Assembly: GCA_934503275.1 (NCBI GenBank)
Contig: CAKSVD010000002.1
Coordinates: 136,493-200,492, forward strand
Reading direction: 5' to 3'
Origin: an uncultured Faecalibacterium sp.
GTDB lineage: Bacteria; Bacillota; Clostridia; Oscillospirales; Ruminococcaceae
Length of the DNA: 64,000 bases
Below the pieces are notes generated by a model that made no database searches, was not told the origin of the DNA, and saw only the letters and a list, made by a program, of their open reading frames with translations. Made by a program: the position numbers and the translations under genes. This document shows, piece by piece, positions 1 to 8,210 of the stretch; the stretch's first letter is position 1; every line of letters begins with the position of its first letter.

Positions 1-355
1 CCACAGCGTCCACCCGTGCCAGCAGCTTGCCGTCATCCAGCAGCAGCTCCTGCCCGGGCTGAACGCCCTGCACCAGCGCGGCAGGGCAGGGGATGCCCTG
101 CGCGCCCAGACGCACGGTCTGCCCGGCGGTCAGGGACAGCGGCTGCGGCAGACGGCCGATGCGCAGTTCCGGCCCCTGCAGGTCGATGAGCAGCTTTTTT
201 ACCCCGGCCTTGCGCAGCAGCGCCAGCCAGTCCTTGTGCGCTGCCAGCGGCCCGTGAGAAAGATTCATGCGGATGCCGGTCATGCCGGCCTCCACCATCT
301 GCTGCAAAAGCGCTGCATCGGCACAGGCAGGGCCGATGGTACCGTAAAATTCCAT
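1..355 (-). CDS. Pyruvate kinase-like protein, N-terminal part (cut by window edge)
   Basis: The first 118 residues are visible; the gene runs off the left edge. They show the start of a pyruvate kinase barrel: GTIGPA at residues 5-10, GMTGIRMNLSHG at about 24-35 (equivalent of the conserved GMNVARLNFSHG, Arg and Asn-Ser-His kept), DLQGPELRIG near 57-66 (equivalent of DTKGPEIRTG) and LLLDDGKLLARV near 105-116 in the B-domain. Pyruvate kinases make pyruvate and ATP from phosphoenolpyruvate. It starts directly at the barrel strand and lacks the usual leading basic residues (KIVCTIGP in the family), and DTKG is DLQG, so it may be a divergent paralogue rather than the main glycolytic enzyme. ATG is preceded by AGGAGG, and a -10-like TACAAT lies on the minus strand at 386-391. 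Confidence 0.72.
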   Translation of the reverse strand, partial: MEFYGTIGPACADAALLQQMVEAGMTGIRMNLSHGPLAAHKDWLALLRKAGVKKLLIDLQGPELRIGRLPQPLSLTAGQTVRLGAQGIPCPAALVQGVQPGQELLLDDGKLLARVDAV

Positions 356-428
356 AATTCCTCCTGCAATTCGCGTTTTCTTTCTATTGTAGCATGACTG
401 CGCAGCAAAAGATAGCCCGGCGGCGCAT

Positions 429-471
429 AAAAAAACACCGGAAGCTGATGCAAAGCCTCCGGTGTCTTTTT
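429..471 (-). terminator. Rho-independent terminator, downstream of yfcE-like gene
   Basis: Stem ACACCGGA (435-442) pairs with TCCGGTGT (458-465). Read on the minus strand it is followed by a T-run (A-run 429-435), and it also has Ts on the plus side. It would end leftward transcripts coming from the phosphodiesterase gene. The stretch 466-638 between it and that gene shows nothing else I can support. Confidence 0.6.
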
Positions 472-638
472 ATGATGCCTTATGGGGTTTGCTGCTACAC
501 TTTGCACCGCCTGCGTTCAGTACAAAGCTTACAGTTCCCTCTATTTTTAAAGGTTGTACTTAGTTTACAGCATTTCGGGCAGTTCGTCAAGGGCTTTTTC
601 CAGCTTTTTCCGGCAAAGACCGGAATATCACAACATTA

Positions 639-1184
639 TCACAACTGCAGCTGGTGGTAGCACGCGCCCTCCATGGTCTTCCAACAGGCGGTGTTTCCCT
701 CCAAGGTCATGTAGCTGTGGGCGGTGTTTTCCTTGGGCAGGCTCACAGAGCCGGGGTTTAGGTAAAGGTTCCCCTGCCCGAAGTCCGTCCATGCGGGCAC
801 ATGGGTGTGGCCGTGGAGCAAAATGTCCCCCGGGGCAAGGGGCGGCAGGTGGTTCAGGTTGAACACATGGCCGTGGGTGACGTAGACCAGCCGCTGTCCC
901 ACCGGAAGCACGGCATAATCTGCCAGCACCGGGAAGGCGAGTACCATCTGGTCCACCTCAGCATCGCAGTTGCCCCGCACGCACAGCAGCTTGGGCGCAA
1001 GGCTGTTCAGCAGCGGGATGACCTGCTTGGGGGCGTAGTCCCGGGGCAGGTCGTTGCGGGGGCCGTGGTAGAGCAGGTCTCCCAGAAACAGCAGGCGGTC
1101 TGCCTGCTCCCGTTCAAAGGCCTGCTGCAGCTGCTGCGCATAATAATAGGAGCCGTGCAGGTCTGATGCGATCATCCATTTCAT
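639..1184 (-). CDS. yfcE: YfcE/MJ0936-type metallophosphodiesterase
   Basis: A 181-residue calcineurin-like phosphoesterase, the usual size of the YfcE family. All metal-ligand motifs are present in order: D-x-H at residues 8-10 (SDLHG), GD at 35-36 (FLGDLL), GNCD at about 71-74, THGH near 103-106 and HGHTH near 124-128, followed by NPGSVSLP, the family's C-terminal hallmark. Members hydrolyse phosphodiesters with Mn2+; the natural substrate is unknown. It is a single gene with its own consensus-like promoter (1218-1246) and a downstream terminator. Cytoplasmic, with no signal peptide. Confidence 0.88.
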   Translation of the reverse strand: MKWMIASDLHGSYYYAQQLQQAFEREQADRLLFLGDLLYHGPRNDLPRDYAPKQVIPLLNSLAPKLLCVRGNCDAEVDQMVLAFPVLADYAVLPVGQRLVYVTHGHVFNLNHLPPLAPGDILLHGHTHVPAWTDFGQGNLYLNPGSVSLPKENTAHSYMTLEGNTACWKTMEGACYHQLQL

Positions 1185-1217
1185 ATACAGTGCCCTCCCT
1201 CAGAGCCGGTTTGCCTT

Positions 1218-1246
1218 ATTGTAGCGCCTGCTGTAAAAATGGTCAA
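1218..1246 (-). promoter_or_regulatory. SigA-type promoter for the phosphodiesterase gene
   Basis: On the minus strand: -35 TTGACC (1246-1241), 17-bp spacer, -10 TACAAT (1223-1218), about 35 bp before the start codon. Confidence 0.7.
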
Positions 1247-1282
1247 GTGGCTGCAAAAGTCATGCTTTTACGCAAAACCCCC

Positions 1283-1311
1283 TTGACACGCCGCTGAGGA
1301 TGTGGTATTCT
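1283..1311 (+). promoter_or_regulatory. SigA-type promoter of the MATE leader transcript
   Basis: -35 TTGACA (1283-1288), 17-bp spacer, -10 TATTCT (1306-1311), with a TG one base before the -10 (extended -10). Transcription would start near 1318, leaving a leader of about 210 nt before the MATE start codon. Confidence 0.75.
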
Positions 1312-1320
1312 GCTGGAGTT

Positions 1321-1451
1321 GCAGCCCGCAAATAGGCAGGGTGCATATCGCGGACAGCTGCCGCGATCATAAAAACCGTGTGGATTTTTACAGCAACATT
1401 GCTACTTTTCGCCACACAATGACCTCCCAAGGGTCATTGTGTGGCTTTTTT
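1321..1451 (+). promoter_or_regulatory. Attenuator / candidate riboswitch leader upstream of MATE exporter
   Basis: The leader folds into: a small stem 1321-1327/1339-1344 (one bulge), a perfect hairpin ATCGCGG/CCGCGAT (1347-1353/1361-1367), and a strong terminator with a 14-bp stem GCCACACAATGACC/GGTCATTGTGTGGC (1411-1424/1432-1445) followed by six Ts. An upstream GTGTGG (1378-1383) can pair with CCACAC inside the terminator's 5' arm (1412-1417), so two exclusive folds exist. MATE genes of clostridia are known targets of the guanidine-IV (mepA) riboswitch, which acts by terminator disruption. I could not match the full consensus from memory, so the class is a hypothesis. Confidence 0.6.
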
Positions 1452-1530
1452 GTGCGCCGGAAACCGGCTGCAGGCCGATGCTGTGCCCGCCACATTTTAA
1501 CTTTTTACAGATAGCAGGTGAATTTTTTCA

Positions 1531-2865
1531 ATGAACGAAACTTTTATGAAGGAGAAGCCGGTGCTGCCGCTGCTGCTCTCGATGGCATTGCCCAACGTGG
1601 TCTCCATGCTGGTGAACAGCCTCTATAACATCGTGGACAGCCTGTTTGTGGCGCGCATCAGCGAGGACGCCATGACCGCTTTAAGTCTGGTGTTCCCCAT
1701 CCAGAACTTTTCCAACGCCATTGCCATCGGTTTTGGCATTGGCATCAACGCGATGATCGCGTTGTATCTGGGCGCGGGCGACCGCGAAAAGGCCGAGACA
1801 GCCGCCACCCACGGCTTTGTGCTCAGCCTTGTACACGGCGTGGTGATGATGGCGGTCAGCATTGCCATCATGCCCGGCTTTCTGCGCCGCTTTACGCAGG
1901 ATGAGACGCTGATCGCCGCCGGTATCACCTATTCCACCATCGTGTTCCTGTTTTTGGTCGTGAATATGGCCTCGCTGGCCTTTGAAAAGATCTTTCAGGC
2001 GGTGGGTCGTATGAAGGTGTCCATGATCGCGCTGATCACCGGCTGCGTGTGCAATATTCTGCTGGACCCGGTGCTCATCTTCGGGCTGGGACCGGTGCCC
2101 GCCATGGGCATTGCAGGCGCGGCACTGGCTACTGGCATCGGTCAGATGCTCAGTGTGGCGGTCTACCTTGTGGTCTACCTGCGCACCGAACTGCCGGTGC
2201 GGCTGCGCCGCAGCTGCCTGCGCCCGGACGCGGCGCTGGACGGCAGACTGTACGCCATCGGCATTCCGGCTATCCTGAATCTGGCGCTGCCCTCGCTGCT
2301 GGTCACCTTCCTCAACGGGCTGCTGGCGGCCTTTTCTCAGAGCTATGTGGTGGTGCTGGGCATCTATTATAAATTGCAGACCTTTTTGTATCTGCCCGCC
2401 AACGGCTTCGTGCAGGGAATGCGTCCCCTTATTGGCTACAACTACGGTGCGCGGGAGCACGCCCGGGTGAAAAAGCTGTTCCAGCTGACCCTGCTTATGA
2501 GCGCAGCCATCATGGCAGCGGGCACGGTCATCTGTCAGCTTGCCTCCGGGCAGCTGATGGGGCTGTTCACCCAGAACCCCGAAACCATCGCCGCCGGGCA
2601 GACTGCCTTGCGCATCATCAGCATCGGCTTTGTCATCTCGGCGGTCTCCACCACCGCCTCCGGTGCGCTGGAGGGTCTGGGCAAGGGCGCAGAATCGCTG
2701 GTCATCGCGCTGTGTCGGTACGTTGTTTTTATCATGCCGCTGGCTGCGTTGCTGTGTAACTGGCTGGGTGCAGACGGCGTGTGGCACGCCTTCTGGCTCA
2801 CCGAGGTGCTGGCGGCGGTGGTCTCCGGTGCGGTCTACCGCCGGGCGGTCACGCATAAAAAATAA
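1531..2865 (+). CDS. MATE family multidrug/cation exporter (first copy)
   Basis: A 444-residue integral membrane protein with about 12 hydrophobic segments in two homologous MatE halves (about residues 15-175 and 240-400). N-terminal PLLLSMALPNVVSMLVNSLY, then YNIVDSLFVAR, is typical of the NorM/DinF/MepA superfamily. It should export cationic or aromatic compounds by Na+ or H+ antiport across the cytoplasmic membrane. It is a single-gene unit: its own promoter and attenuator-like leader upstream and a terminator immediately after. The start ATG at 1531 has only weak ribosome-binding sequence (AGGTGA at 1517-1522). The leader suggests induction by a small ligand, possibly guanidinium. A second, unrelated MATE gene lies at 55962. 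Confidence 0.88.
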   Translation: MNETFMKEKPVLPLLLSMALPNVVSMLVNSLYNIVDSLFVARISEDAMTALSLVFPIQNFSNAIAIGFGIGINAMIALYLGAGDREKAETAATHGFVLSLVHGVVMMAVSIAIMPGFLRRFTQDETLIAAGITYSTIVFLFLVVNMASLAFEKIFQAVGRMKVSMIALITGCVCNILLDPVLIFGLGPVPAMGIAGAALATGIGQMLSVAVYLVVYLRTELPVRLRRSCLRPDAALDGRLYAIGIPAILNLALPSLLVTFLNGLLAAFSQSYVVVLGIYYKLQTFLYLPANGFVQGMRPLIGYNYGAREHARVKKLFQLTLLMSAAIMAAGTVICQLASGQLMGLFTQNPETIAAGQTALRIISIGFVISAVSTTASGALEGLGKGAESLVIALCRYVVFIMPLAALLCNWLGADGVWHAFWLTEVLAAVVSGAVYRRAVTHKK

Positions 2866-2874
2866 GAATTTCTG

Positions 2875-2904
2875 ATAGGGGCGTTTCATAACGTCCCTAT
2901 TTTT
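2875..2904 (+). terminator. Rho-independent terminator after MATE gene
   Basis: Stem ATAGGGGCGT (2875-2884) with ACGTCCCTAT (2891-2900), six-base loop, then T-run to 2904. Confidence 0.8.
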
Positions 2905-2905
2905 A

Positions 2906-2934
2906 TTGACACTACGGCAAAAGTACGGTAAAAT
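2906..2934 (+). promoter_or_regulatory. SigA promoter of the AGCS symporter gene
   Basis: -35 TTGACA (2906-2911), 17-bp spacer, -10 TAAAAT (2929-2934); it starts one base after the previous terminator's T-run. Confidence 0.82.
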
Positions 2935-2995
2935 ATTTTTCGTGTTTTGACAAAAACTGTCAGTGCGCAAGATATTACAGAGGATGTGGAAGTAT

Positions 2996-4387
2996 ATGAT
3001 CGAGACCATTGCCGCCGTCAATCAGGCGGTGAACAGCTTTATCTGGGGCATCCCCGCCATGGTATGCATCATTGGTGTGGGCTTGCTGCTCAGTGTCCGC
3101 ACGGGCTTTTTGCAGATCCGCAAATTCCCCTACGCCATCCGCACCACCGTGGGCCGGATGTTCCGCAAGCGGGACGCCTCGGACGGTGCCATGACCCCTT
3201 TTCAGGCGGTGTGCACCGCGCTGGCGGGCACGGTGGGCACCGGCAACATTGCCGGTGTGGCGGGCGCCATTGCCATCGGCGGCCCGGGTGCCGTGTTCTG
3301 GATGTGGTGCTCTGCGCTGCTGGGTATGTGCACCAAGTTCGCCGAGGTGACGCTGGCCGTGCATTTCCGGGAGCGCAGCGATACCGGCGAGTGGGTGGGC
3401 GGCCCGATGTACTATATTAAAAACGGCCTTGGCCGCCGCTGGCAGTTTCTGGCCGTGTTGTATGCACTGTTTGGCGTGCTGACCGTGTTCGGCACCGGCA
3501 ACGCAACGCAGGTAAATACCATCGTGGCGGCAGTGGACACCGCCCTGCTGGAATACGGGCTTGTGGGCAATGGCTTTCTGCCTACCCTCAACCTCATCGT
3601 GGGCATTCTTGTGGCGGTGCTGGTGGCGCTGGTGCTGCTGGGCGGCATCAAGCGCATTGGCAGCGTGAGCGAGAAGCTGGTGCCCTTTATGGCGCTGTTC
3701 TATATTGTACTGTCGGTGGGCGTGGTGGTGCTCAACTTCTCCCACCTGCCCTATGTGCTGGAATCCATCGTAGCGGGCGCGTTCAACCCCGCTGCCTTTA
3801 CCGGCGGCACCATCGGCAGCCTGTTCGTCAGTATGCAAAAGGGTGTTTCCCGCGGCATCTTTTCCAACGAGGCCGGTCTTGGCACCGGCTCTATCGCCCA
3901 TGCCTGTGCCGACACCAAAAAGCCGGTCAAGCAGGGGATGTTCGGCATTTTTGAGGTGTTTGCCGATACCATCGTCATCTGCACCCTGACCGCTCTGGTC
4001 ATCCTGTGCAGCGGCACCCCGGTCAGCTACGGTGCAGCGGCGGGTGCTGAGCTGACCATCTCCGGCTTTACCACTACCTACGGCGGCTGGGCTTCCATTT
4101 TTACCGCCGTGGCGCTGTGCTGCTTTGCCTTTTCCACCATCATCGGCTGGGGTCTGTACGGCTCCCGCTTTCTGGTGTTCCTGTGCAAGAGTAACAAGGT
4201 GGCGCGCCCCTTTTTTATGGTGTATTCCATGGTGGCCATTCTGGGCGCTACCATGGACCTTGGCCTGCTGTGGAGCATCGCCGATACCTTCAACGGTCTG
4301 ATGAGCATCCCCAACCTCATCGCATTGCTGCTGCTTTCCGGCACGGTGGTGCAGATGACCCGCGCCTTTTTTGAATCGGAAGGGTGA
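2996..4387 (+). CDS. Sodium:alanine/glycine symporter (AGCS family)
   Basis: A 463-residue membrane protein importing alanine, glycine or related amino acids with Na+. Family signature GTVGTGNIAGVA at residues 78-89, followed by AIAIGGPGAVFWMW, and ISRGIFSNEAGLG-like text (SRGIFSNEAGLGTGS) in the middle, both lining the transport path. About 11 membrane segments. An in-frame GTG at 2963 and an ATG at 2984 lie upstream. I choose ATG 2996 because the product then begins MIETIAAVNQAVNSFIWG, the usual N-terminus, and because it leaves room for the AGAGG at 2979-2983. It is a single gene with its own promoter. Which amino acid is carried cannot be told from sequence. Confidence 0.88.
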   Translation: MIETIAAVNQAVNSFIWGIPAMVCIIGVGLLLSVRTGFLQIRKFPYAIRTTVGRMFRKRDASDGAMTPFQAVCTALAGTVGTGNIAGVAGAIAIGGPGAVFWMWCSALLGMCTKFAEVTLAVHFRERSDTGEWVGGPMYYIKNGLGRRWQFLAVLYALFGVLTVFGTGNATQVNTIVAAVDTALLEYGLVGNGFLPTLNLIVGILVAVLVALVLLGGIKRIGSVSEKLVPFMALFYIVLSVGVVVLNFSHLPYVLESIVAGAFNPAAFTGGTIGSLFVSMQKGVSRGIFSNEAGLGTGSIAHACADTKKPVKQGMFGIFEVFADTIVICTLTALVILCSGTPVSYGAAAGAELTISGFTTTYGGWASIFTAVALCCFAFSTIIGWGLYGSRFLVFLCKSNKVARPFFMVYSMVAILGATMDLGLLWSIADTFNGLMSIPNLIALLLLSGTVVQMTRAFFESEG

Positions 4388-4406
4388 GCGGCAGCTCTGC
4401 CCATAG

Positions 4407-4435
4407 TGGACAGAAACGCCGGAACGCGGTATACT
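4407..4435 (+). promoter_or_regulatory. SigA promoter of the M29 aminopeptidase gene
   Basis: -35 TGGACA (4407-4412), 17-bp spacer, -10 TATACT (4430-4435). The leader to the start codon is about 35 nt and carries AGGAGG at 4466-4471. Confidence 0.75.
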
Positions 4436-4478
4436 GAGAGAAAAACAACGGTGATTTTGCACCACAGGAGGTTCTGAC

Positions 4479-5720
4479 GTGGAAAACTTTAACGAACTGC
4501 TGCAGAAGTATGCAGATTTTATCGTCCGGGTGGGTGTGAACCCGCAGCCGGGGCAGACCCTGATCATCAACTGCCCGCTGGAGGGTGCGCCGCTGGCACG
4601 GCTGTGCGTGCGCAGCGCCTACGAGGCCGGTGCGCGGGACGTGCAGGTGAACTGGCAGGATGATGCCGTTACCCGCATCCGCATGGAACTGGGGAGCGAG
4701 GAGGCACTGACCGACCACAAGGGCTGGCAGCTGCGCCGCTATCTGGACTATGCCGAGAGCGAGGGCGGTGTGTGCGTGCTGCACCTCATCGCGGACGATC
4801 CGGAACTGTTTGCCGGGCTGGACGGTGCCAAGATCAGCCGGGTGAACAGCGCGAACCGCAGCTTTATGCAGCCTTGGCGGGAGTACACCATGAACGACCG
4901 GGTGCAGTGGTCCATCGCCGCTCTGCCCGCCGCGCCGTGGGCAAAGAAGATGTTCCCGGAACTGGACACTGCCGCCGCCATTGAGGCACAGTGGAAGCTG
5001 ATCTTTGATACCTGCCGTGTGACCGGCGGCGACCCGGTAGGGGAGTGGCAGAAACATCTGGACCGCCTGAACGAGCTGGGCGCAAAGATGAACGCTCTGG
5101 ATCTGGAAAGCGTGCATTTTGAAAGCGCCAACGGCACCGACCTGATCGTAGGTCTGGCCGAGCAGGCCGTGTGGGAGAGCGCCGGCAGCAAAAACGAGAA
5201 GGGCGTGCCCTTCCTGCCCAACATCCCCACCGAGGAGGTGTTCACCGCACCCCATAAGGATAAGGTGGACGGCATCGTTTACGGCACAAAGCCCTACGTC
5301 TTTAACGGACAGCTGATCAAAAATTTCCACGTCACCTTCAAGGACGGCAAGGTGGTGGAGCACGGCGCAGACGAGGGCGCAGATCTGCTGGGCCAGCTGC
5401 TGGACACCGACGAGGGCGCACGCCACATCGGCGAGGTGGCGCTGGTGCCCGCCTCCAGCCCCATCAACCGCAGCGGCAAGCTGTTCTACAACACCCTGTT
5501 TGACGAGAACGCTGCCTGCCACATCGCCTTTGGCGACAGCTACCCCGGCACCACCGTGGGCGGCACCGGCCTTTCCAAGGAAGAACTGGCAGCCCGCGGC
5601 ATGAACCACTCCTCCTTGCACGAGGACGTGATGATCGGTGCAGAGGACAGCCGCATCACCGGCAAATGCCGCGATGGCCGCACCGTACCGCTGTTCGAGA
5701 ACGGCGTCTGGGTGCTGTAA
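4479..5720 (+). CDS. M29 family aminopeptidase (AmpS/AmpT-like)
   Basis: A 413-residue cytoplasmic metallo-aminopeptidase removing N-terminal residues from peptides. The metal and catalytic set is complete and matches AmpS/AmpT numbering shifted by three: Glu253 (PTEEVFTAP), Glu319 (IGEVALVP), His348 (NAACHIAFG), Tyr355, His381 and Asp383 (NHSSLHEDVMIG). The start is GTG at 4479, fixed by AGGAGG at 4466-4471 seven bases upstream; no better ATG follows nearby. It has its own promoter and is followed by the promoter of the rimP operon, so it is transcribed alone. The role is probably peptide turnover and amino-acid supply, beside the amino-acid symporter upstream. Confidence 0.92.
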   Translation: MENFNELLQKYADFIVRVGVNPQPGQTLIINCPLEGAPLARLCVRSAYEAGARDVQVNWQDDAVTRIRMELGSEEALTDHKGWQLRRYLDYAESEGGVCVLHLIADDPELFAGLDGAKISRVNSANRSFMQPWREYTMNDRVQWSIAALPAAPWAKKMFPELDTAAAIEAQWKLIFDTCRVTGGDPVGEWQKHLDRLNELGAKMNALDLESVHFESANGTDLIVGLAEQAVWESAGSKNEKGVPFLPNIPTEEVFTAPHKDKVDGIVYGTKPYVFNGQLIKNFHVTFKDGKVVEHGADEGADLLGQLLDTDEGARHIGEVALVPASSPINRSGKLFYNTLFDENAACHIAFGDSYPGTTVGGTGLSKEELAARGMNHSSLHEDVMIGAEDSRITGKCRDGRTVPLFENGVWVL

Positions 5721-5764
5721 AAAGCCCCAAAGGGCGCGCAACAGCAAAAAAATTGCGAAAATGC

Positions 5765-5793
5765 TTGCATAAATCGCAAGAGTATGCTATATT
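5765..5793 (+). promoter_or_regulatory. SigA promoter of the rimP-nusA-infB operon
   Basis: -35 TTGCAT (5765-5770), 17-bp spacer, -10 TATATT (5788-5793). Confidence 0.7.
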
Positions 5794-5819
5794 CTAGTAG
5801 TACGATATAGTTTAACCTG

Positions 5820-5845
5820 AAACGTGGGCCGCAAGGTCCGCGTTT
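5820..5845 (+). promoter_or_regulatory. GNRA-capped leader hairpin before rimP
   Basis: An 11-bp stem AAACGTGGGCC/GGTCCGCGTTT (5820-5830/5835-5845) with two G-U pairs, capped by GCAA, sits just upstream of the rimP ribosome binding site and is followed only by a loose T-rich tract. Leaders of this kind are common before rimP/nusA operons and may support attenuation or NusA feedback; here that is inference. Confidence 0.5.
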
Positions 5846-5867
5846 CTTGTTTGTTTGGAGGTTTTTT

Positions 5868-6353
5868 ATGGCGAAGCAGTCTGGCGGCAACACCGCGCAG
5901 AGAGTGGAAGCGCTTGTCCGTCCCACGGTGGAAGGCATGGGTCTGCGCCTGTGGGATGTGGTTTTTGAGAAGGAAGGGCCGGACTGGTATCTTCGCATCC
6001 TCATCGACCGGGACGGCACCATGGATACCGACACCTGTGCAGAGGTGTCCCACGCACTGGACCCCATTCTGGATGAGGCAGACCCCATCGACCAGAGTTA
6101 TTATCTGGAGGTGGGCAGCCCCGGCCTTGGCCGCAAGCTGACCCGCCCGGAGCACTACGAGGCGCTCAAGGGCCAGAAGGTGCGGGCAAAGCTGATCCGT
6201 CCCAACGCTGACGGCGTGCGGGAACTGTCCGGCATCCTGACCGGCCGCGAGGGCAGCACCGTGACGCTGGAGACCGAGAACGGCCCCGTGACCTTTGAAG
6301 TGAATGCAGCCTCCGGCGTGCAGCTGTGCGATGACGAGGATCTGTTCAACTGA
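5868..6353 (+). CDS. rimP: Ribosome maturation factor RimP
   Basis: 161 residues, normal for RimP, which helps assemble the 30S subunit. The N-terminal alpha/beta domain (about 1-85) contains LRLWDVVFEKEGPDWYLRILIDR and the DTCAEVSHALDPILDE stretch; YLEVGSPGLGRKLTRPEHY is the family signature (about residues 83-101); an SH3-like C-terminal barrel follows. ATG at 5868 is set by GGAGG at 5857-5861. It opens the operon rimP-nusA-rnpM-ylxQ-infB-rbfA-nrnA-truB-ribF, the standard Firmicutes order. Confidence 0.95.
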   Translation: MAKQSGGNTAQRVEALVRPTVEGMGLRLWDVVFEKEGPDWYLRILIDRDGTMDTDTCAEVSHALDPILDEADPIDQSYYLEVGSPGLGRKLTRPEHYEALKGQKVRAKLIRPNADGVRELSGILTGREGSTVTLETENGPVTFEVNAASGVQLCDDEDLFN

Positions 6354-6409
6354 GAAGTACCGTCTCTGATGGAGAAAAGAGAACAAAATATATAGGAGGA
6401 ACCCGAAAA

Positions 6410-7516
6410 ATGACAGCAGCGAATAAGGATTTTTTTGAAGCGCTTTCCATGCTGGAGCATGAGCGCGGCATCACCGCAGAGTACCTGATCGAAAAGATCA
6501 AGGCGGCTATCATCATTGCCGTCAAGAAGAACTACGAGGTCGAGGAGGATCACATCCGTGTGGACATCGATCCCGACACCGGCCGCTTTGATGTGGCACT
6601 GATCCAGGACATCGTGGCAGACGAGGACTGGTACGATGAGCACGCTGAGATCGGCGTGACCGAGGCACGCAAGATCCGCAGCAGCTACGAGGTGGGCGAC
6701 CGCATCATCACCCCGCTCAAGACCCGCGATTTCGGCCGCATTGCCGCCCAGACCGCAAAGCACGTCATCCGTCAGGGCATCCGCGAAGCCGAGCGCAACC
6801 AGCAGCTCAGCGAGATCCAGTCCCGCGCACACGATATCGTGCAGGCCACCGTTACCCGCGTGGATACCGAGAAGGGCATCGTAGCGCTGGATCTGGGCAA
6901 GGGCGGCGAGGCTGTTCTGCCCCGCAACGAGCAGGTGCCCGGCGAGGTGTACACCGAGGGCGAGACCCTGCAGGTCTACATCGTGGACGTGGTCAGCACC
7001 GAGCGCGGCCCCCGCGTGATGATCAGCCGCACCCATCCCGGCCTTGTCAAGCGCCTGTTTGAGCTGGAAGTGCCTGAGATCTTTGACGGCACTGTGGAGG
7101 TAAAGGCCATCAGCCGCGAGGCCGGTGCCCGCACCAAGATGGCTGTCTGGTCCAAGGACCCCAACGTCAACCCTGTTTCCGCCTGCATCGGCGAGCACGG
7201 CGCCCGCGTGGCCGCTGTTGTGGAAAAGCTGGGCGGCGAGAAGATCGACATCGTCAAGTGGAGCGAGGATATCTCTGAGTTCATCTCCGCAGCCCTGAGC
7301 CCCGCCAAGGTGGTCAAGGTGGAACTGCTGCCCGGTGAGACCCGCTCCTGCCGCGTCACCGTGCCCGACCAGCAGCTGAGCCTGGCCATCGGCAACAAGG
7401 GTCAGAACGCCCGCCTGTGCGCCCGCCTGACCGGCTACAACATTGATATCCGTCCCGAGAGCGGCTACTACGGCGAGGACGAGGAGCCCAAGAAGGACGC
7501 AGCAGACGCTGAATAA
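6410..7516 (+). CDS. nusA: Transcription termination/antitermination protein NusA
   Basis: 368 residues, the short Firmicutes form without the C-terminal acidic repeats of E. coli. An N-terminal RNA-polymerase-binding domain (about 1-130: FFEALSMLEHERGI) is followed by an S1 domain (about 135-205: IVQATVTRVDTEKGIVALDL) and two KH domains (about 230-345), with GARTKMAVWS and ACIGEHGARV in KH1 and LAIGNKGQNARLCARLTGY in KH2. It modulates pausing, termination and rRNA antitermination. The ribosome binding site is AGGAGG at 6393-6398. The C-terminal tail is acidic. Confidence 0.97.
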   Translation: MTAANKDFFEALSMLEHERGITAEYLIEKIKAAIIIAVKKNYEVEEDHIRVDIDPDTGRFDVALIQDIVADEDWYDEHAEIGVTEARKIRSSYEVGDRIITPLKTRDFGRIAAQTAKHVIRQGIREAERNQQLSEIQSRAHDIVQATVTRVDTEKGIVALDLGKGGEAVLPRNEQVPGEVYTEGETLQVYIVDVVSTERGPRVMISRTHPGLVKRLFELEVPEIFDGTVEVKAISREAGARTKMAVWSKDPNVNPVSACIGEHGARVAAVVEKLGGEKIDIVKWSEDISEFISAALSPAKVVKVELLPGETRSCRVTVPDQQLSLAIGNKGQNARLCARLTGYNIDIRPESGYYGEDEEPKKDAADAE

Positions 7517-7549
7517 GCCCGGCACCATCTGCCGAAGGAGGGAAACCGG

Positions 7550-7849
7550 ATGGCACAAAAAAAGATCCCTGCCCGCCAGTGCATCGGCTGCATGACCAGC
7601 CGCCCCAAAAAGGAACTGGTGCGCGTGGTGCGCGCACCCAGCGGGGAGATCAGCATTGATCTGGTAGGCAAAAAGCCGGGGCGCGGCGCATATCTCTGCC
7701 CAGACCCGGACTGCCTGACCAAGGCAAAGAAGAAAAAGGCGCTGGAGCGCTGCTTTGAGCAGCCGGTCCCCGCCGAGGTATACGACGCGCTGGCTATACA
7801 GCTGGCCGCAGCCGCAAAGGAGGCAGCAGCCGATGGCAAAAAAGAATAA
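7550..7849 (+). CDS. rnpM: RNase P modulator RnpM (YlxR, DUF448)
   Basis: 99 residues. The hallmark PARQCIGCMTSRPKKELVRVVR at the N-terminus and GRGAYLCPDPDCLTKAKKKKAL near residues 43-64 identify the YlxR family, an RNA-binding protein reported to modulate RNase P in Bacillus. Its position between nusA and the L7Ae-like gene is universal in Firmicutes. AAGGAGGG precedes the ATG. Its 3' end overlaps the next gene by 17 bp, suggesting translational coupling. Confidence 0.93.
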   Translation: MAQKKIPARQCIGCMTSRPKKELVRVVRAPSGEISIDLVGKKPGRGAYLCPDPDCLTKAKKKKALERCFEQPVPAEVYDALAIQLAAAAKEAAADGKKE

Positions 7850-8210
7850 CGCCCCCGCAAAACCCAAGCTGCCCCCGGAGGAGGCACTGTATCAGGCCGT
7901 GAGCCTGTGCCGCAAGGCCGGTGCGCTGACCATGGGCTTTGACGCCGTGGAGGAGGCCTGCGTAAAAAGCAAGGCATGGCTGGTGATGACCGCATCGGAC
8001 ATCAGCCCCAAGACTTTGCAGCGCCTGAACTACGCCGTGGGTGACTTGGTGGACGTGTTCACCATGCCGCTGACACAGGATAAGCTGGCTGATATCAGCC
8101 ACAAGCCCGTGGCTGTTTACGCGGTGACCGACCGCAACCTCGCAAAGCTCTGCTTCGACCGCCTGTCGGACTGCGGAGCAATCAAAAATGAGGAGGATAT
8201 GAGCGAATGA
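7833..8210 (+). CDS. L7Ae-family RNA-binding protein YlxQ
   Basis: 125 residues with the L7Ae/L30e/S12e fold: [41 protein letters not shown], with a core of the kink-turn-binding type. These proteins bind K-turn RNAs; the target in this context is unknown. The start ATG 7833 lies inside the end of rnpM and is set by AAGGAGG at 7817-7823; a longer reading frame upstream overlaps rnpM out of frame and is not used. The C-terminus overlaps the infB start in the sequence ATGA. Confidence 0.9.
   Translation: MAKKNNAPAKPKLPPEEALYQAVSLCRKAGALTMGFDAVEEACVKSKAWLVMTASDISPKTLQRLNYAVGDLVDVFTMPLTQDKLADISHKPVAVYAVTDRNLAKLCFDRLSDCGAIKNEEDMSE

Noticed and set aside
394..862. Overlapping short plus-strand frames near the left end
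   Set aside because: They cross a terminator and the antisense of yfcE; Arg/Ser/Pro-rich shadow translations.
1302..1514. Short plus-strand frame (70 codons) before the first MATE gene
   Set aside because: It coincides with the promoter and attenuator leader, has no ribosome binding site and no recognisable protein.
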